The notes: a model not told the origin generated them from the sequence alone. DNA of 38,671 bases from Candidatus Thorarchaeota archaeon (GCA_029858305.1 JAOUFI010000016.1:1-38671), one strand, 5' to 3'. Shown: positions 17,255 through 26,155, counted from the stretch's first letter. Program-made: numbers and translations.

Positions 17255-18856
17255 TTAGAATACTCCACTGATGTTGCCGTCATCATCAACATCCATCTGT
17301 TCTGCTGCTGGGAATTCTGGAAGGCCAGGCATGAGACTGATGTCGCCCATATAAATTACAACAAACCCAGCACCGTTGCTCACATCAGCACCTACGACTT
17401 CCACATTAAAACCGCATGGTTTCCCTAGTAGTCCCTTGTTGTCAGACAGGCTAAACTGAGTTTTGGCAATGCAAATTGGCAGATTTCCATAGCCTCGTTT
17501 CTCAAGGGAACTGATGCGACCTCGCGCGCCTGTAGTGTAGTCAACATCGCGCGCACCATAGATTTGTTGAGCCACTTTCAAAATCTTAGTCTTGATTGGG
17601 TCATCTAGATCATAGGTGTACTTTATTGGTGCAGCTGGTTGTGATTGTATAATTTCGACCACAGTTCTTGCCAGATCTTTGCCACCCTCGCTCCCTTTGG
17701 CATAGACTTCCGACACTTCAACCTTGACATCACTCATGGAACAATGCTTCCGGATGAGTTCAATCTCTTCATCAGTATCGTCTGGAAATCTATTGACAGC
17801 GACCACCACTGGAACTCCAAAATTACGCATATTTTCAACATGCTTCTCAAGATTTGGAAAGCCTTGTTCAAGAACATCATTCCCATGAGTCTTGAGTGCC
17901 CGAATTGTTGTGATGATGACACAGGCATCTACCTTCAGGTCGCCTGTTCTAGCCGCGATATTGAAGAATTTCTCAGCGCCAAGGTCGGCTCCAAATCCAG
18001 CCTCAATGACAACATAGTCAAAGAGCCGAAGAGCAAGATCAGTCGCAATGATAGAGCTAGTGCCGTGCGCAATATTTGCAAAGGGCCCTGTGTGCATTAG
18101 TGCTGGCGTTCCCTCCATGGTCTGAATAAGGTTAGGTTTCAAAGCATCACGAAGAAGGACTGTCATTGCTCCATTAGCCTTCACGTCCTTTGCATACATC
18201 TCTTTCAACTGTTCAGACCTAGCTATCAGGATGTTACCCAACCGCTCCTTTAATTCATGATAATTCATTGATAGACCTAGGATAGCCATCACCTCTGAGG
18301 CAGAGGTTATTATGAAAGTGTCTTCTCGTGGCATTCCATCATATCTACCGCCAAGACCCACAATGACTTTTCTCAGTGCGCGATCGTTCATGTCAACATT
18401 TCTTGGCCAATAGGTTCGTCGAATGTCAATCTCGGGTTGATGGTCAAATTGAACATAATTATCAATCATTGCAGAGAGGAGGTTGTGAGCTGCAGCCACT
18501 GCAGGAAAATCACCAGTGAGAAAGAGGTTAACCTGTTCAAATGGTTCAAGCCGAGATTTACCTCCACCTGCTGCACCACCCTTAACACCAAATACAGGAC
18601 CCAAGGACGGTTGGCGGAGTGTCACTACAGCATTATGACCCAAGGCATTCAGAGCCATCGATAAACCAATGGAATTGGTTGTCTTACCCTCCCCTGCTGG
18701 TGTAGGATTTGTAGCAGTGACTAGGATTAATTTTCCTTTTCGAGGCCCAAGATTCTTACGAATATCGAGGTTAATCTTAGCCATATACTTGCCATAAAGT
18801 TCCAAGAACTTCTTGTCAATACCAGCCTTCTTTGCCACATCAGTGATTGGAATCAT
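17255..18856 (-). CDS. fhs: Formate-tetrahydrofolate ligase
   Basis: ATP-dependent ligation of formate to THF giving 10-formyl-THF, or the reverse with ATP gain. The P-loop is TPAGEGKTT, and the family blocks PSLGPVFGVKGGAAGGG and HNLLSAMIDN follow. With the ATG at 18856 (MIPITDVAKKAGI, aligning with the usual early helix) the protein is 533 aa; bacterial enzymes have roughly 15 more N-terminal residues, and the frame stays open to an ATG at 18943 that would add 29, so the start is uncertain. An A/T-rich TTATTTTATC stretch about 60 bases upstream could be the promoter of a short-leader message. First gene of the THF operon. A THF-linked enzyme is notable because most archaea use tetrahydromethanopterin. 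Confidence 0.94.
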   Translation of the reverse strand: MIPITDVAKKAGIDKKFLELYGKYMAKINLDIRKNLGPRKGKLILVTATNPTPAGEGKTTNSIGLSMALNALGHNAVVTLRQPSLGPVFGVKGGAAGGGKSRLEPFEQVNLFLTGDFPAVAAAHNLLSAMIDNYVQFDHQPEIDIRRTYWPRNVDMNDRALRKVIVGLGGRYDGMPREDTFIITSASEVMAILGLSMNYHELKERLGNILIARSEQLKEMYAKDVKANGAMTVLLRDALKPNLIQTMEGTPALMHTGPFANIAHGTSSIIATDLALRLFDYVVIEAGFGADLGAEKFFNIAARTGDLKVDACVIITTIRALKTHGNDVLEQGFPNLEKHVENMRNFGVPVVVAVNRFPDDTDEEIELIRKHCSMSDVKVEVSEVYAKGSEGGKDLARTVVEIIQSQPAAPIKYTYDLDDPIKTKILKVAQQIYGARDVDYTTGARGRISSLEKRGYGNLPICIAKTQFSLSDNKGLLGKPCGFNVEVVGADVSNGAGFVVIYMGDISLMPGLPEFPAAEQMDVDDDGNISGVF

Positions 18857-19055
18857 TCTAATCAGACCCAGCCTATTAGCATCTATGGTTTTTTTCGATG
18901 TTATTATCACTGATAAAATAAGCTCTCTGGCAAGCAACTCCATGTCACATGCTAAACAGAGCTATTCTTTGCTTTTCAGTTAGGATTGTGTTGTCTGTAA
19001 TTCTCTGCAAAAGAACATAAGACGGGGTGTCCATGTAGTAGACCGGTTGATTGTC

Positions 19056-20369
19056 ATGGATAAACTCCCACTTGACGCATTACCTGACGCCCTCCCTGAT
19101 GCAATTGACGAGGAAAAGTACGTCATTGGCACGTACTATGTTGGTCTTCCCCCGTTTCTAGATGCACGAGAGATGGCTTGGGCTGCAGCAGTTGAACAGA
19201 GTACTGGAACATGGACTCTTGTCCCTGGAGAAACCCCAGAGATTCGAAGAAGGCATGTTGCAAAGGTCATTGGAGTGTATGAAGTTCCACAGCATGAGTA
19301 TAGTATCCCCAAGGACCTAGAAAGACGAGAATATATCATGCAAGTTGCCTTCCCTTGGGAGAACTTCGGTCAACAGATTCCGATGCTTCTCAGTACTGTG
19401 ATTGGTAACATCTCCCTCTATGGGAGAATCAAATGCTTGGACATGAAGTTTCCCAAGAGCTGGCTAAAGGGATTCAAAGGGCCAAAGTTTGGCATCTCTG
19501 GTCTTAGGAAACTATTGAAAATAAAGAAAAGACCCCTTCTGAACAACATGATCAAACCATGTGTCTACACATCTTGCCAGATGGGGGCGGACCTAGCCTT
19601 TGAGGCTGCTGTAGGCGGAGCAGACATTATCAAGGATGATGAACTCCTAGCGAACCCGGAATTCAATACTCTAGAAGACAGAATTCCACGTTTTATGGAA
19701 GCACTAGACCGTGCAGACTCAGAGAAGGGAGAGAAGACCATCTATACGGTCAACATCACTGACAAACTGCCAAGAATGTTCGAAAATGCTGAAAGAGCAG
19801 TCGAGCTGGGAGCAAATGGTCTAATGATTAATTTCCTTGCAGTGGGATACTCCGCTTTCCAACACGTCTGTGAGAACCTGTCACCCAAAGTTCCAGTTCT
19901 TGCACACATGGATGTAACTGGAGCAATGTCATATTCACCCATTGTGGGTATTGCTTCAAACCTAGTGACCGGCAAACTGCCAAGAATCTGCGGGTCTGAC
20001 ATCACCGTGTTTCCAGCTCCATATGGAAAAGCTCCGATTCTCAAGGAGAGGTTCCTCAATATCGCTCATGATATGATCATGCCACTTCACAACATCGAAC
20101 AAACAGCTCCGATGCCGAGTGGCGGAATTAGCCCAGGACACGTTGAGGAGGTCATGAACGACCTAGGTCCAGATATAGTAATAGGAACCGGTGCGGGTAT
20201 CCACGCGCATCCAAAGGGTCCACGTGCAGGAGCTATTGCATTCAGACAAGCTATCGAAGCAAAAATGCAGGATATTCCTGTAAGCAGGTATGCAAAAGAA
20301 GAAGGTCATGAAGAGCTCAAAATTGCCATGGAATCGTGGGGCACAGGAAAAACAGGAGCCGATCTCTAA
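19056..20369 (+). CDS. RuBisCO-like protein (form IV)
   Basis: Homologue of the RuBisCO large subunit, 437 aa. N-terminal domain keeps EQSTGTWT (matching Glu60, Thr65, Trp66 of the plant enzyme) and IGN (Asn123). In the barrel, IKP keeps the Lys175 equivalent (K167) but the second lysine is Cys; GADIIKDDE keeps the carbamylation lysine (K193) and metal ligands Asp195 and Glu196. The HxHRxxH loop reads AHMDVTGA, keeping one His (H284) and losing Arg295 and His298; the loop-6 HTGT is replaced by TVFPAP while Lys325 before loop 6 stays; PSGG of the phosphate site is present. Such a pattern fits a carbamate/Mg-dependent enolase or isomerase, not a carboxylase. ATG 19056 is chosen over TTG 19047. 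The reductase gene follows 43 bases later. Confidence 0.92.
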   Translation: MDKLPLDALPDALPDAIDEEKYVIGTYYVGLPPFLDAREMAWAAAVEQSTGTWTLVPGETPEIRRRHVAKVIGVYEVPQHEYSIPKDLERREYIMQVAFPWENFGQQIPMLLSTVIGNISLYGRIKCLDMKFPKSWLKGFKGPKFGISGLRKLLKIKKRPLLNNMIKPCVYTSCQMGADLAFEAAVGGADIIKDDELLANPEFNTLEDRIPRFMEALDRADSEKGEKTIYTVNITDKLPRMFENAERAVELGANGLMINFLAVGYSAFQHVCENLSPKVPVLAHMDVTGAMSYSPIVGIASNLVTGKLPRICGSDITVFPAPYGKAPILKERFLNIAHDMIMPLHNIEQTAPMPSGGISPGHVEEVMNDLGPDIVIGTGAGIHAHPKGPRAGAIAFRQAIEAKMQDIPVSRYAKEEGHEELKIAMESWGTGKTGADL

Positions 20370-20377
20370 GAAAAGCG

Positions 20378-20387
20378 CCTAAAAATG
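20378..20387 (+). promoter_or_regulatory. TATA-like element before the OYE-family gene
   Basis: CCTAAAAATG, preceded by a GC-containing BRE-like GCG, is centred about 30 bases before the ATG at 20413. It would allow the reductase to be transcribed separately from the RuBisCO-like gene. Confidence 0.35.
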
Positions 20388-20412
20388 AGAATCTGTTAAA
20401 CGTGATGTTAGA

Positions 20413-21456
20413 ATGGTCGAGTTGGCAGATCCTATAATCATTGGAGGCCTTAAAGTCCGTAATCGAACCGTAATGCCACCGATGGTCCGTAATCTCGCGA
20501 CAGATGACGGCTATGTCACTCAAGAGCTTGTCGAGCACTATGCTGCAAGAAGCAAGGGAGAAGTTGGACTAATCATTGTGGAAGCAGCCTCGATAGCAAA
20601 AGAGCATGGTATCATGAAACGAAATATCGGGATTTACGATGACGATATGATTCCAGGCCTTTCAACCCTTGCAGAAGGTATAAAGAAACACGGTGCTCGG
20701 GCATTCATTCAGATCAACCATGCAGGTCCAAAGTCGCATGTGGCAACAAAATTTGTTGGACCTTCAACGATTCCAATCATGAAGAATAAGATTCCAAAAG
20801 CCCTCACAATAGAAGAAATCGAAAACATCAAGAGTATGTTTGTGGATGCTACGAGAAGGGCAAAGGAGGCGGGATTTGATGGGGTTGAGATTCATGGAGC
20901 TCATTTCTATCTTCTAAGTGCATTTCTCTCCCCATTCACAAATAATAGAAAAGATGAGTATGGAGGAACGATAGAAAAGAGAGCTAAATTCTCTGTTGAT
21001 GTTATCAGAAAAATCCGTCAGGAAATTGGCGGGTATCCTCTGTTATTTCGAATGAATGGAATTGAAAATGTAAAGGGAGGCATCACAATAGAGGAGGGAG
21101 TGAAGATAGCCAAGATTATAGAACACGCAGGAGTTGACGCCATGCATGTTTCTTGTGTAGTAGACGCTATCTCCAATCCAGGGATTCCAGCCCTCTTTGA
21201 CGAGAAGACAATGCCAGAAGTGCTGCGTGGATATCCATATGATAGTTGCATTCCCTGTGCCTCGAAAATCAAACAAAAGATAAAGATACCAGTTATTGGC
21301 GTCGGAATGGTACGGGATGGTGAGTTTGCGAGGCAAGTCATTAAGAATGGAAGTTGCGATTTGCTTGGAATAGGTAGAGCTTTACTTGCAGATCCTGACT
21401 TTGTCGCAAAGGCTATTGATTATTGCGATGATGAAATAATCCCTTGGAAAGATTAG
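20413..21456 (+). CDS. Old-yellow-enzyme family NADH:flavin oxidoreductase
   Basis: FMN-dependent TIM-barrel ene-reductase, 347 aa, with the barrel only: the iron-sulfur and FAD domains of the longer 2,4-dienoyl-CoA reductase/trimethylamine dehydrogenase types are absent. Motifs: VRNRTVMPPM (flavin loop, residues 14-23), QINHAGPKS, EIHGAHFYLLSAFLSP with the family NxRxDEYGG following, and GVGMVRDGEFA...LGIGRALLADP for FMN phosphate. A CIPC pair near residue 280 is worth noting; whether it binds metal is unknown. The ATG at 20413 has GTGATG about seven bases upstream. The close spacing to the RuBisCO-like gene suggests a shared pathway, with reduction of an activated C=C bond as the likely step. 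Confidence 0.9.
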   Translation: MVELADPIIIGGLKVRNRTVMPPMVRNLATDDGYVTQELVEHYAARSKGEVGLIIVEAASIAKEHGIMKRNIGIYDDDMIPGLSTLAEGIKKHGARAFIQINHAGPKSHVATKFVGPSTIPIMKNKIPKALTIEEIENIKSMFVDATRRAKEAGFDGVEIHGAHFYLLSAFLSPFTNNRKDEYGGTIEKRAKFSVDVIRKIRQEIGGYPLLFRMNGIENVKGGITIEEGVKIAKIIEHAGVDAMHVSCVVDAISNPGIPALFDEKTMPEVLRGYPYDSCIPCASKIKQKIKIPVIGVGMVRDGEFARQVIKNGSCDLLGIGRALLADPDFVAKAIDYCDDEIIPWKD

Positions 21457-21498
21457 TGCGATCAGAACACTACAGAATTCTATATTTTTGACTTACAG

Positions 21499-21508
21499 TT
21501 TTATAGAA
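21499..21508 (+). promoter_or_regulatory. TATA-like promoter of the alpha-toroid gene
   Basis: GTTTTATAGA is centred about 26 bases upstream of the ATG at 21529, placing the start of transcription at or next to the start codon. Confidence 0.4.
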
Positions 21509-21528
21509 GTATCAATATAATAGGAATC

Positions 21529-22524
21529 ATGAGTTGGGAAAAATTTGCAAGTAATGAAGTTCTGAATTGGCTTCTTGGACCCGAGAATCCAAGTATTCGA
21601 TACTGGGCCCTGCAACATCTTAAGAACAGACCATTGAATGCGTCGGAGGTAGTAGAAACTCAAAATGCAATCATGGCTTCTCCGTGCGTGAAAGCGATGC
21701 TCAAGGCTCAGAAGGGAGAAGGACAGTGGGGCCATTATAATGACATTTACAATCCAAAGTATACAGCTACAACTCACAACCTATTGATTTTGGCAGAATT
21801 GGGAGCGAAGAGAGTGCCACAGATTGAGAAGGCAGTCGAATACCTTTTTCAATTCCAAAGGAACTCGGGTCATTTCTTGGTAGAACTTCCAAAGACTGAG
21901 AAGGGAAAGGATAGTATAGTAAAAGATGGTTGCTGTATAGATGGAAACATTCTGTATTATCTCGTTCATTTCGGTTATCTCGATGACCCAAGAACCCAGA
22001 GATTGATCAATTTCCAAATCGAGTATCATTCTGATGATGTTGGTGGTTGGTTGTGCCGTGCTTTTCCAATTGACAAGAGCAAGGTGTTCCCAATAAACTG
22101 CTACATGGGTGGAGTCAAAGGCCTGAAGGCATTCGCACGAATTCCCTCGAAAAACAGGTCTTCTGAGTTGAAACGAATAATAAACCAGGAAGTAGAAATT
22201 ATACTTGAGAATCAGGTTTTCAATTACCTACGAAATCCCAATGGTAGCAGAAAAGCCAAAGCAGGTTGGAAGAGATTCGGCTTCCCTCTTTTCTATCAGT
22301 CAGATATACTAGAGGTACTGGATGTGCTAACTGAACTTGGCATCAAAGATGAAAGGATGCAGGAATCAATTAATCTAGTACTAGAGAGTAGGAACAAACT
22401 TGGATCATGGGATTTGAAAAATACATTCAATGGCAAAATGCTATGTGACATTGAAAGGAAAAATGCGCCATCGAAATGGATCACATTGAGAGCCCTTAGA
22501 GTGCTTCACAGATACTACACTTGA
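21529..22524 (+). CDS. Alpha/alpha-toroid (prenyltransferase/cyclase-like) protein
   Basis: 331-residue soluble helical protein with repeated two-helix units ending in aromatic-Gly turns, e.g. GEGQWGHYNDIYNPKYTAT (residues 64-82), FQRNSGHF, DDVGGWLCRAF and NKLGSWDL. This is the look of squalene-cyclase/terpenoid-cyclase or prenyltransferase beta toroid folds. The cyclase DXDD acid motif and the zinc ligands of protein prenyltransferases are not evident, so the activity is unknown. It has several cysteines (KDGCCIDGN, NCYMGG) that might bind metal. No signal peptide or transmembrane helix. The start is supported by a TATA box 26 bases upstream and a short AGGA. It converges with the MscS gene. 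Confidence 0.65.
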   Translation: MSWEKFASNEVLNWLLGPENPSIRYWALQHLKNRPLNASEVVETQNAIMASPCVKAMLKAQKGEGQWGHYNDIYNPKYTATTHNLLILAELGAKRVPQIEKAVEYLFQFQRNSGHFLVELPKTEKGKDSIVKDGCCIDGNILYYLVHFGYLDDPRTQRLINFQIEYHSDDVGGWLCRAFPIDKSKVFPINCYMGGVKGLKAFARIPSKNRSSELKRIINQEVEIILENQVFNYLRNPNGSRKAKAGWKRFGFPLFYQSDILEVLDVLTELGIKDERMQESINLVLESRNKLGSWDLKNTFNGKMLCDIERKNAPSKWITLRALRVLHRYYT

Positions 22525-22550
22525 TGTGTAGTGATATATCGACTAAAGCA

Positions 22551-23462
22551 TCATTTTGTAGCGAATTCAGACAGCTCTGCTTTGAAGTCCTGACCTTTTG
22601 TGAAGATTTCCTTTGGATCTATTACTATGATAGCAAATCGATATACCATAGTCGTTGCAGTGCTGTTCCAGAAAAAGTACTCAGGGGGTAGAATAAATTG
22701 AGGCTGCCACTTCTCGCAGACCTTTGTGAAATAGGACTTTGCTTCTTGCTGCGAGCAGGTCTTCTCTAGCTCTACATCAAATGTATACCGATAGACCTCA
22801 TCACCCTTCAGGATGAATTTGAATTTCTCCATTGCATCTCGAATCCTTGTATCCTCATCGGCATCAAGATCAAAGATATCGCGATGGTATTCAAGTCCCC
22901 GCTCGTCGAAATAATCATCAACACGTACGCGGAAGTTTGTCATTCTCTGGTCAACTGTAGAAGAGTTGGGGATGAATTGGCGAGTGTGATCTGGACGGAG
23001 TAATCTGGTATAGTTTAGAGTGATCTCAGTCACAATGCCTTCTGAGTCCCCCATCCGAACATAATCTCCAACGCGAAATGGTCTGGCAACCAATACATAA
23101 AATCCACTTACAATGTTTGAGAGAGCCTTTGAGAAGGCAAGACCTATTGCAGTACCCAGTAGGGCACCACCTGCGACAATATACGTAGAAACTACATCAC
23201 CGGCCCATGCAAGTAAGAACAAAAGTGCGAATGCGAAGAAGAAGAGCCGCACACCGAAGATTATCCCACTTGATGCCTCACGAGGCATGCCAACTCTCCG
23301 AAATGTTAGTTTTATTGAACGAATCACAATAAGGTAGAATATGTAGATCAGCACGAAGATGGGGAAAGATGCAATGAGCCCTGCATAGTTTTGATAGTCT
23401 ATAGGTAGGAGATTCTTAATGAACTCCACAAATAGTGCAAAGATGTCTTCCTGCATAATCAT
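22551..23462 (-). CDS. mscS: MscS-family mechanosensitive channel
   Basis: Small-conductance tension-gated channel that releases solutes on hypo-osmotic shock. Three hydrophobic segments occupy the first 120 residues (around FPIFVLIYIFYLIVI, LFFFAFALLFLLAWA and the pore helix AGGALLGTAIGLAFSKALSNIVSG). The conserved beta domain follows, RPFRVGDYVRMG...GIVTEITLNYT and FIPNSSTVDQRMTNF, then an alpha-beta C-terminal domain. Length 303 aa is standard. The ATG at 23462 has a strong AGGAGG about six bases upstream. It is located in the cytoplasmic membrane. It appears transcribed alone, with convergent and spaced neighbours. Confidence 0.94.
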   Translation of the reverse strand: MIMQEDIFALFVEFIKNLLPIDYQNYAGLIASFPIFVLIYIFYLIVIRSIKLTFRRVGMPREASSGIIFGVRLFFFAFALLFLLAWAGDVVSTYIVAGGALLGTAIGLAFSKALSNIVSGFYVLVARPFRVGDYVRMGDSEGIVTEITLNYTRLLRPDHTRQFIPNSSTVDQRMTNFRVRVDDYFDERGLEYHRDIFDLDADEDTRIRDAMEKFKFILKGDEVYRYTFDVELEKTCSQQEAKSYFTKVCEKWQPQFILPPEYFFWNSTATTMVYRFAIIVIDPKEIFTKGQDFKAELSEFATK

Positions 23463-23644
23463 GGTATCCTCCTGCTGAGTAGAGATTGCTGAAGAGTTGT
23501 CGGTTTAATTCTTATGGGTTATCAATTTCTGCAGATAATATGACTGTTTAGATAGAAAATATGGAATCCGTCTATGAGGGCATACTACCATGAGGGCAAT
23601 TGGCTGGAAAATCATCTCCTTCTCTGCGGATCTGTTTCAATCAA

Positions 23645-24403
23645 TCATGTGCTTTCAACAATCTGATAATCCAATGTTTCAACTGGTCCCTTCATCACTA
23701 TATCAGTCCTGGTGAAGAAGAAGAGAATAGCAGCAATATACATGAGAACGTGAATGAATCCAACTGGAGGCCAGAGGAAACCTAGCGAGCCAAATGACGC
23801 ACCAATCAGATACATGCCACTTGCGGCGACTGTCACATTTTCGATCTTAGTCTGCCCTACATAGAGGATAATGCTTAATCCCACTGTAAGTGTAAACAGT
23901 GCATACATAGTAACCGTCAATGAGTAGTAGCCAAATCCCTTTGTGAGAATCATACCTTCTATCTCATAATATGGACCACCAATAATAAGATCCCATATTG
24001 CCAGAATTTGAGTAATCACAGACACCAAAGCAGTGAGAAGGCAAGCTATACTGGCGGCAGGGATTAACTCGCGATTGAGGGCGTAGAATCCTAATCCCTG
24101 TAACAATACAGAAACAGTCATACCACAATAATAGAACGTCATTGGAGGGATGTAGAAGTCAAACATCACTGGAGTGAAGACCAGCGCATAAAGCACACCA
24201 ATGGTCACCTCAAATAGGCCAATAAGCGCCCCTAATGCACCGATAATAAAGAAGGGTCGTTCTTCGAAGGACCCCTTGGGTTTTTGAGCAAGAATGCATT
24301 CATTACATGCAATTGCGCCTTGGTATCTCATCGCGGTTGAGGCATCAAGTTCCTTTCCACAGAATATGCAGGAGACCAACTTTGCCTTTTCCCTATCGAC
24401 CAC
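23645..24403 (-). CDS. Zinc-ribbon multi-pass membrane protein, unknown
   Basis: About 252 aa. The N terminus carries a two-CxxC zinc ribbon (CIFC and CNEC, about residues 12-36), followed by about six transmembrane helices, for example FFIIGALGALIGLFEVTIG, ACLLTALVSVITQILAIW and the last VLMYIAAILFF. This combination is common in archaeal membrane proteins without known function. A GTG start at 24403 is preferred because GGAG lies nine bases upstream; the TTG at 24412 would overlap that site. Two unrelated genes flank it at distances over 100 bases, so it is probably its own unit. I do not recognise a transporter family. Confidence 0.7.
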   Translation of the reverse strand: MVDREKAKLVSCIFCGKELDASTAMRYQGAIACNECILAQKPKGSFEERPFFIIGALGALIGLFEVTIGVLYALVFTPVMFDFYIPPMTFYYCGMTVSVLLQGLGFYALNRELIPAASIACLLTALVSVITQILAIWDLIIGGPYYEIEGMILTKGFGYYSLTVTMYALFTLTVGLSIILYVGQTKIENVTVAASGMYLIGASFGSLGFLWPPVGFIHVLMYIAAILFFFTRTDIVMKGPVETLDYQIVEST

Positions 24404-24520
24404 GAAACTCAACTCCTAGAAATATCATCCCATAAACAGCTTCATCTGAAGTAAAATAAGGATTATGAGATGTTTGCGAGTTTCAAAACTGAATCAATCA
24501 TTTGCCCGTGACATTTTCCT

Positions 24521-26098
24521 CTATTTGTTCAAGCGATGATACATTGCTTTGTTCTTCTTATAGAGCGTAATGAATTCATGATACAGCTTTCGATAGAGTT
24601 CATGGTTGTCGGGATTGGGATGGAAAATGTTCGAATACTGGACAAGCTCAGGAATGTCTTCGAACTTGCAATAACCCAATCCTGCTGCGGCAATGAATGC
24701 CGCTCCACGAGCGTTTGCCATAATAGGATCCTTCACCTGTCTGATTGTTCGATTTAGTACATCAGCATAAATCTGACACCATACATCTGATTGTGCTCCA
24801 CCACCAATCATGTTTACAGGATCCATCTTTCGTTTAATGAACTTCTCAACCAAATCGAATAACCACTTGGAATTGTAAGCAACTCCCTCAAACACAGCAC
24901 GTATGATGTCTTCTCGTTTCACTGGGAGAGAGATGTTGTGGAGACCACCCCGTATTGTATGGTCCTCGACAGGAGTTCGCTCACCGTACAGCCATGGAGT
25001 AAAGATAAGTCCATTACTACCAGCAGGAACTTGTTCAACAATTCTATCGAACTCTTGGTAGACTTCTGGATTATTGAAACGAGTGGCATCGTCTCCAAAG
25101 AATACATTATCACGGAGAAACTTGAGGCATGCTCCAGCAGTTTCCTGCTCGTTAGCCACAAAATACTTGCCAGGAATTGAAGAGGGGACTGATGCCATGT
25201 TGTGTGATATGGAGGTCTTCTTGAAAGGCACATGGCATGTAATCCAGCTACTTGTTCCAATGTATATGTGCCCTTCGTAGTCTTGTACTGCCCCCGATCC
25301 TATAACTGCAGATTGAAGGTCTGGAGAACCCACTACAACTTTGGTGTCATCACTTATCCCAAGCTCCTGTGCAACCTCAAGCTTTACCACGCCTAAGATA
25401 TCAACAGCTCTCATGAGTTTGGGCAGTTTTTCTCTATCAATACCCATCTTTTTGATGAGACCTTTGTTGTACTTGATATTGTGAATGTCGCGAATGTCAG
25501 TGACCCAGTGGAGCATGATGGAGTCATAGGAGGCGGCAAACTCACCAGTGAGCCTGAGATTCATGTAGTCTTTGGGTTCCAGAAACTTGTATGTAGCCTC
25601 ATAGATTTCAGGTCGTTCGTTCTTGATATAGAGAATATGTGCAATTGAGTCCTTTCCACTCTTGGCAGGGAGTCCACCAGTTGAGCGTAGCCATCTAGCA
25701 ATATTCAATATGCCATAGCCCTGAATGTTGATAATGCCTTGATTTTTCTCTCTGATGAATGGTTCTCCACGGGAGTCCATCCAGATGATAGCATTCATCA
25801 AATGGCGTCCCTCTGAGTCGACAGCAACAGTTCCGGACCATTGACTGGACACACAGATTCCTACAATATCTTCCTTTGGCACTGGATGATTTGCCAGTAG
25901 CCGTTGTGTAGCCTTAACGAAGCTATCCCACCACTCATCTGGATTCTGTTCAGCTCCGCCATCAGGGGAGAGATAGAGTGGCGTATCTTCAAACTCAAAA
26001 GCGAAAATTTCCCCACATGTATCTGCAAGGGCAACTTTCATTGCCGATGTTCCATGGTCAACAGCTATAATGTACTTCTTAATGCGCTCTGCAGTCAT
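24521..26098 (-). CDS. FGGY-family carbohydrate kinase (xylulokinase-like)
   Basis: Phosphorylates a sugar, probably a ketose such as xylulose. N-terminal ATPase-like domain begins AVDHGTSAMKVAL; SSQWSGTVAVD and IIWMDSRGE cover the sugar site; the C-terminal domain has GERTPVEDHTIRGG, EGVAYNSKWLFD and the adenosine-binding IGGGAQSDVWCQI. 525 aa is normal for the family. The ATG at 26098 lies downstream of a strong TATA box (ATATATAC on the plus strand at 26133-26140) and an inverted repeat that may be an operator. It starts 57 bases after the saccharopine-dehydrogenase-like gene. No other pentose gene is nearby, so the exact sugar (xylulose, ribulose, gluconate, erythritol) is undecided. Confidence 0.88.
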   Translation of the reverse strand: MTAERIKKYIIAVDHGTSAMKVALADTCGEIFAFEFEDTPLYLSPDGGAEQNPDEWWDSFVKATQRLLANHPVPKEDIVGICVSSQWSGTVAVDSEGRHLMNAIIWMDSRGEPFIREKNQGIINIQGYGILNIARWLRSTGGLPAKSGKDSIAHILYIKNERPEIYEATYKFLEPKDYMNLRLTGEFAASYDSIMLHWVTDIRDIHNIKYNKGLIKKMGIDREKLPKLMRAVDILGVVKLEVAQELGISDDTKVVVGSPDLQSAVIGSGAVQDYEGHIYIGTSSWITCHVPFKKTSISHNMASVPSSIPGKYFVANEQETAGACLKFLRDNVFFGDDATRFNNPEVYQEFDRIVEQVPAGSNGLIFTPWLYGERTPVEDHTIRGGLHNISLPVKREDIIRAVFEGVAYNSKWLFDLVEKFIKRKMDPVNMIGGGAQSDVWCQIYADVLNRTIRQVKDPIMANARGAAFIAAAGLGYCKFEDIPELVQYSNIFHPNPDNHELYRKLYHEFITLYKKNKAMYHRLNK

Positions 26099-26118
26099 GT
26101 CCTAACCCGTTATATCCA

Positions 26119-26134
26119 ATGGTCAAACGACCAT
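26119..26134. promoter_or_regulatory. Inverted repeat at the kinase promoter, possible operator
   Basis: ATGGTC-AAAC-GACCAT is a perfect 6-base inverted repeat with a 4-base spacer. It overlaps the downstream edge of the TATA box (26132-26140, minus strand) of the FGGY kinase gene and ends 21 bases before its ATG. A protein bound here would block transcription start, so a sugar-responsive repressor is plausible. There is no regulator gene beside it. Confidence 0.35.
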
Positions 26135-26140
26135 ATATAC
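26132..26140 (-). promoter_or_regulatory. TATA box of the FGGY kinase gene
   Basis: On the minus strand the element reads GTATATATGG, centred about 38 bases before the kinase ATG at 26098. It predicts a short leader of about ten bases. Confidence 0.45.
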
Positions 26141-26155
26141 AGCGGCTCTGACTAT

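Noticed and set aside
19056..20369. A true CO2-fixing RuBisCO.
   Set aside because: The Arg295/His298 loop and the loop-6 HTGT segment are replaced, so form III carboxylase activity is unlikely.
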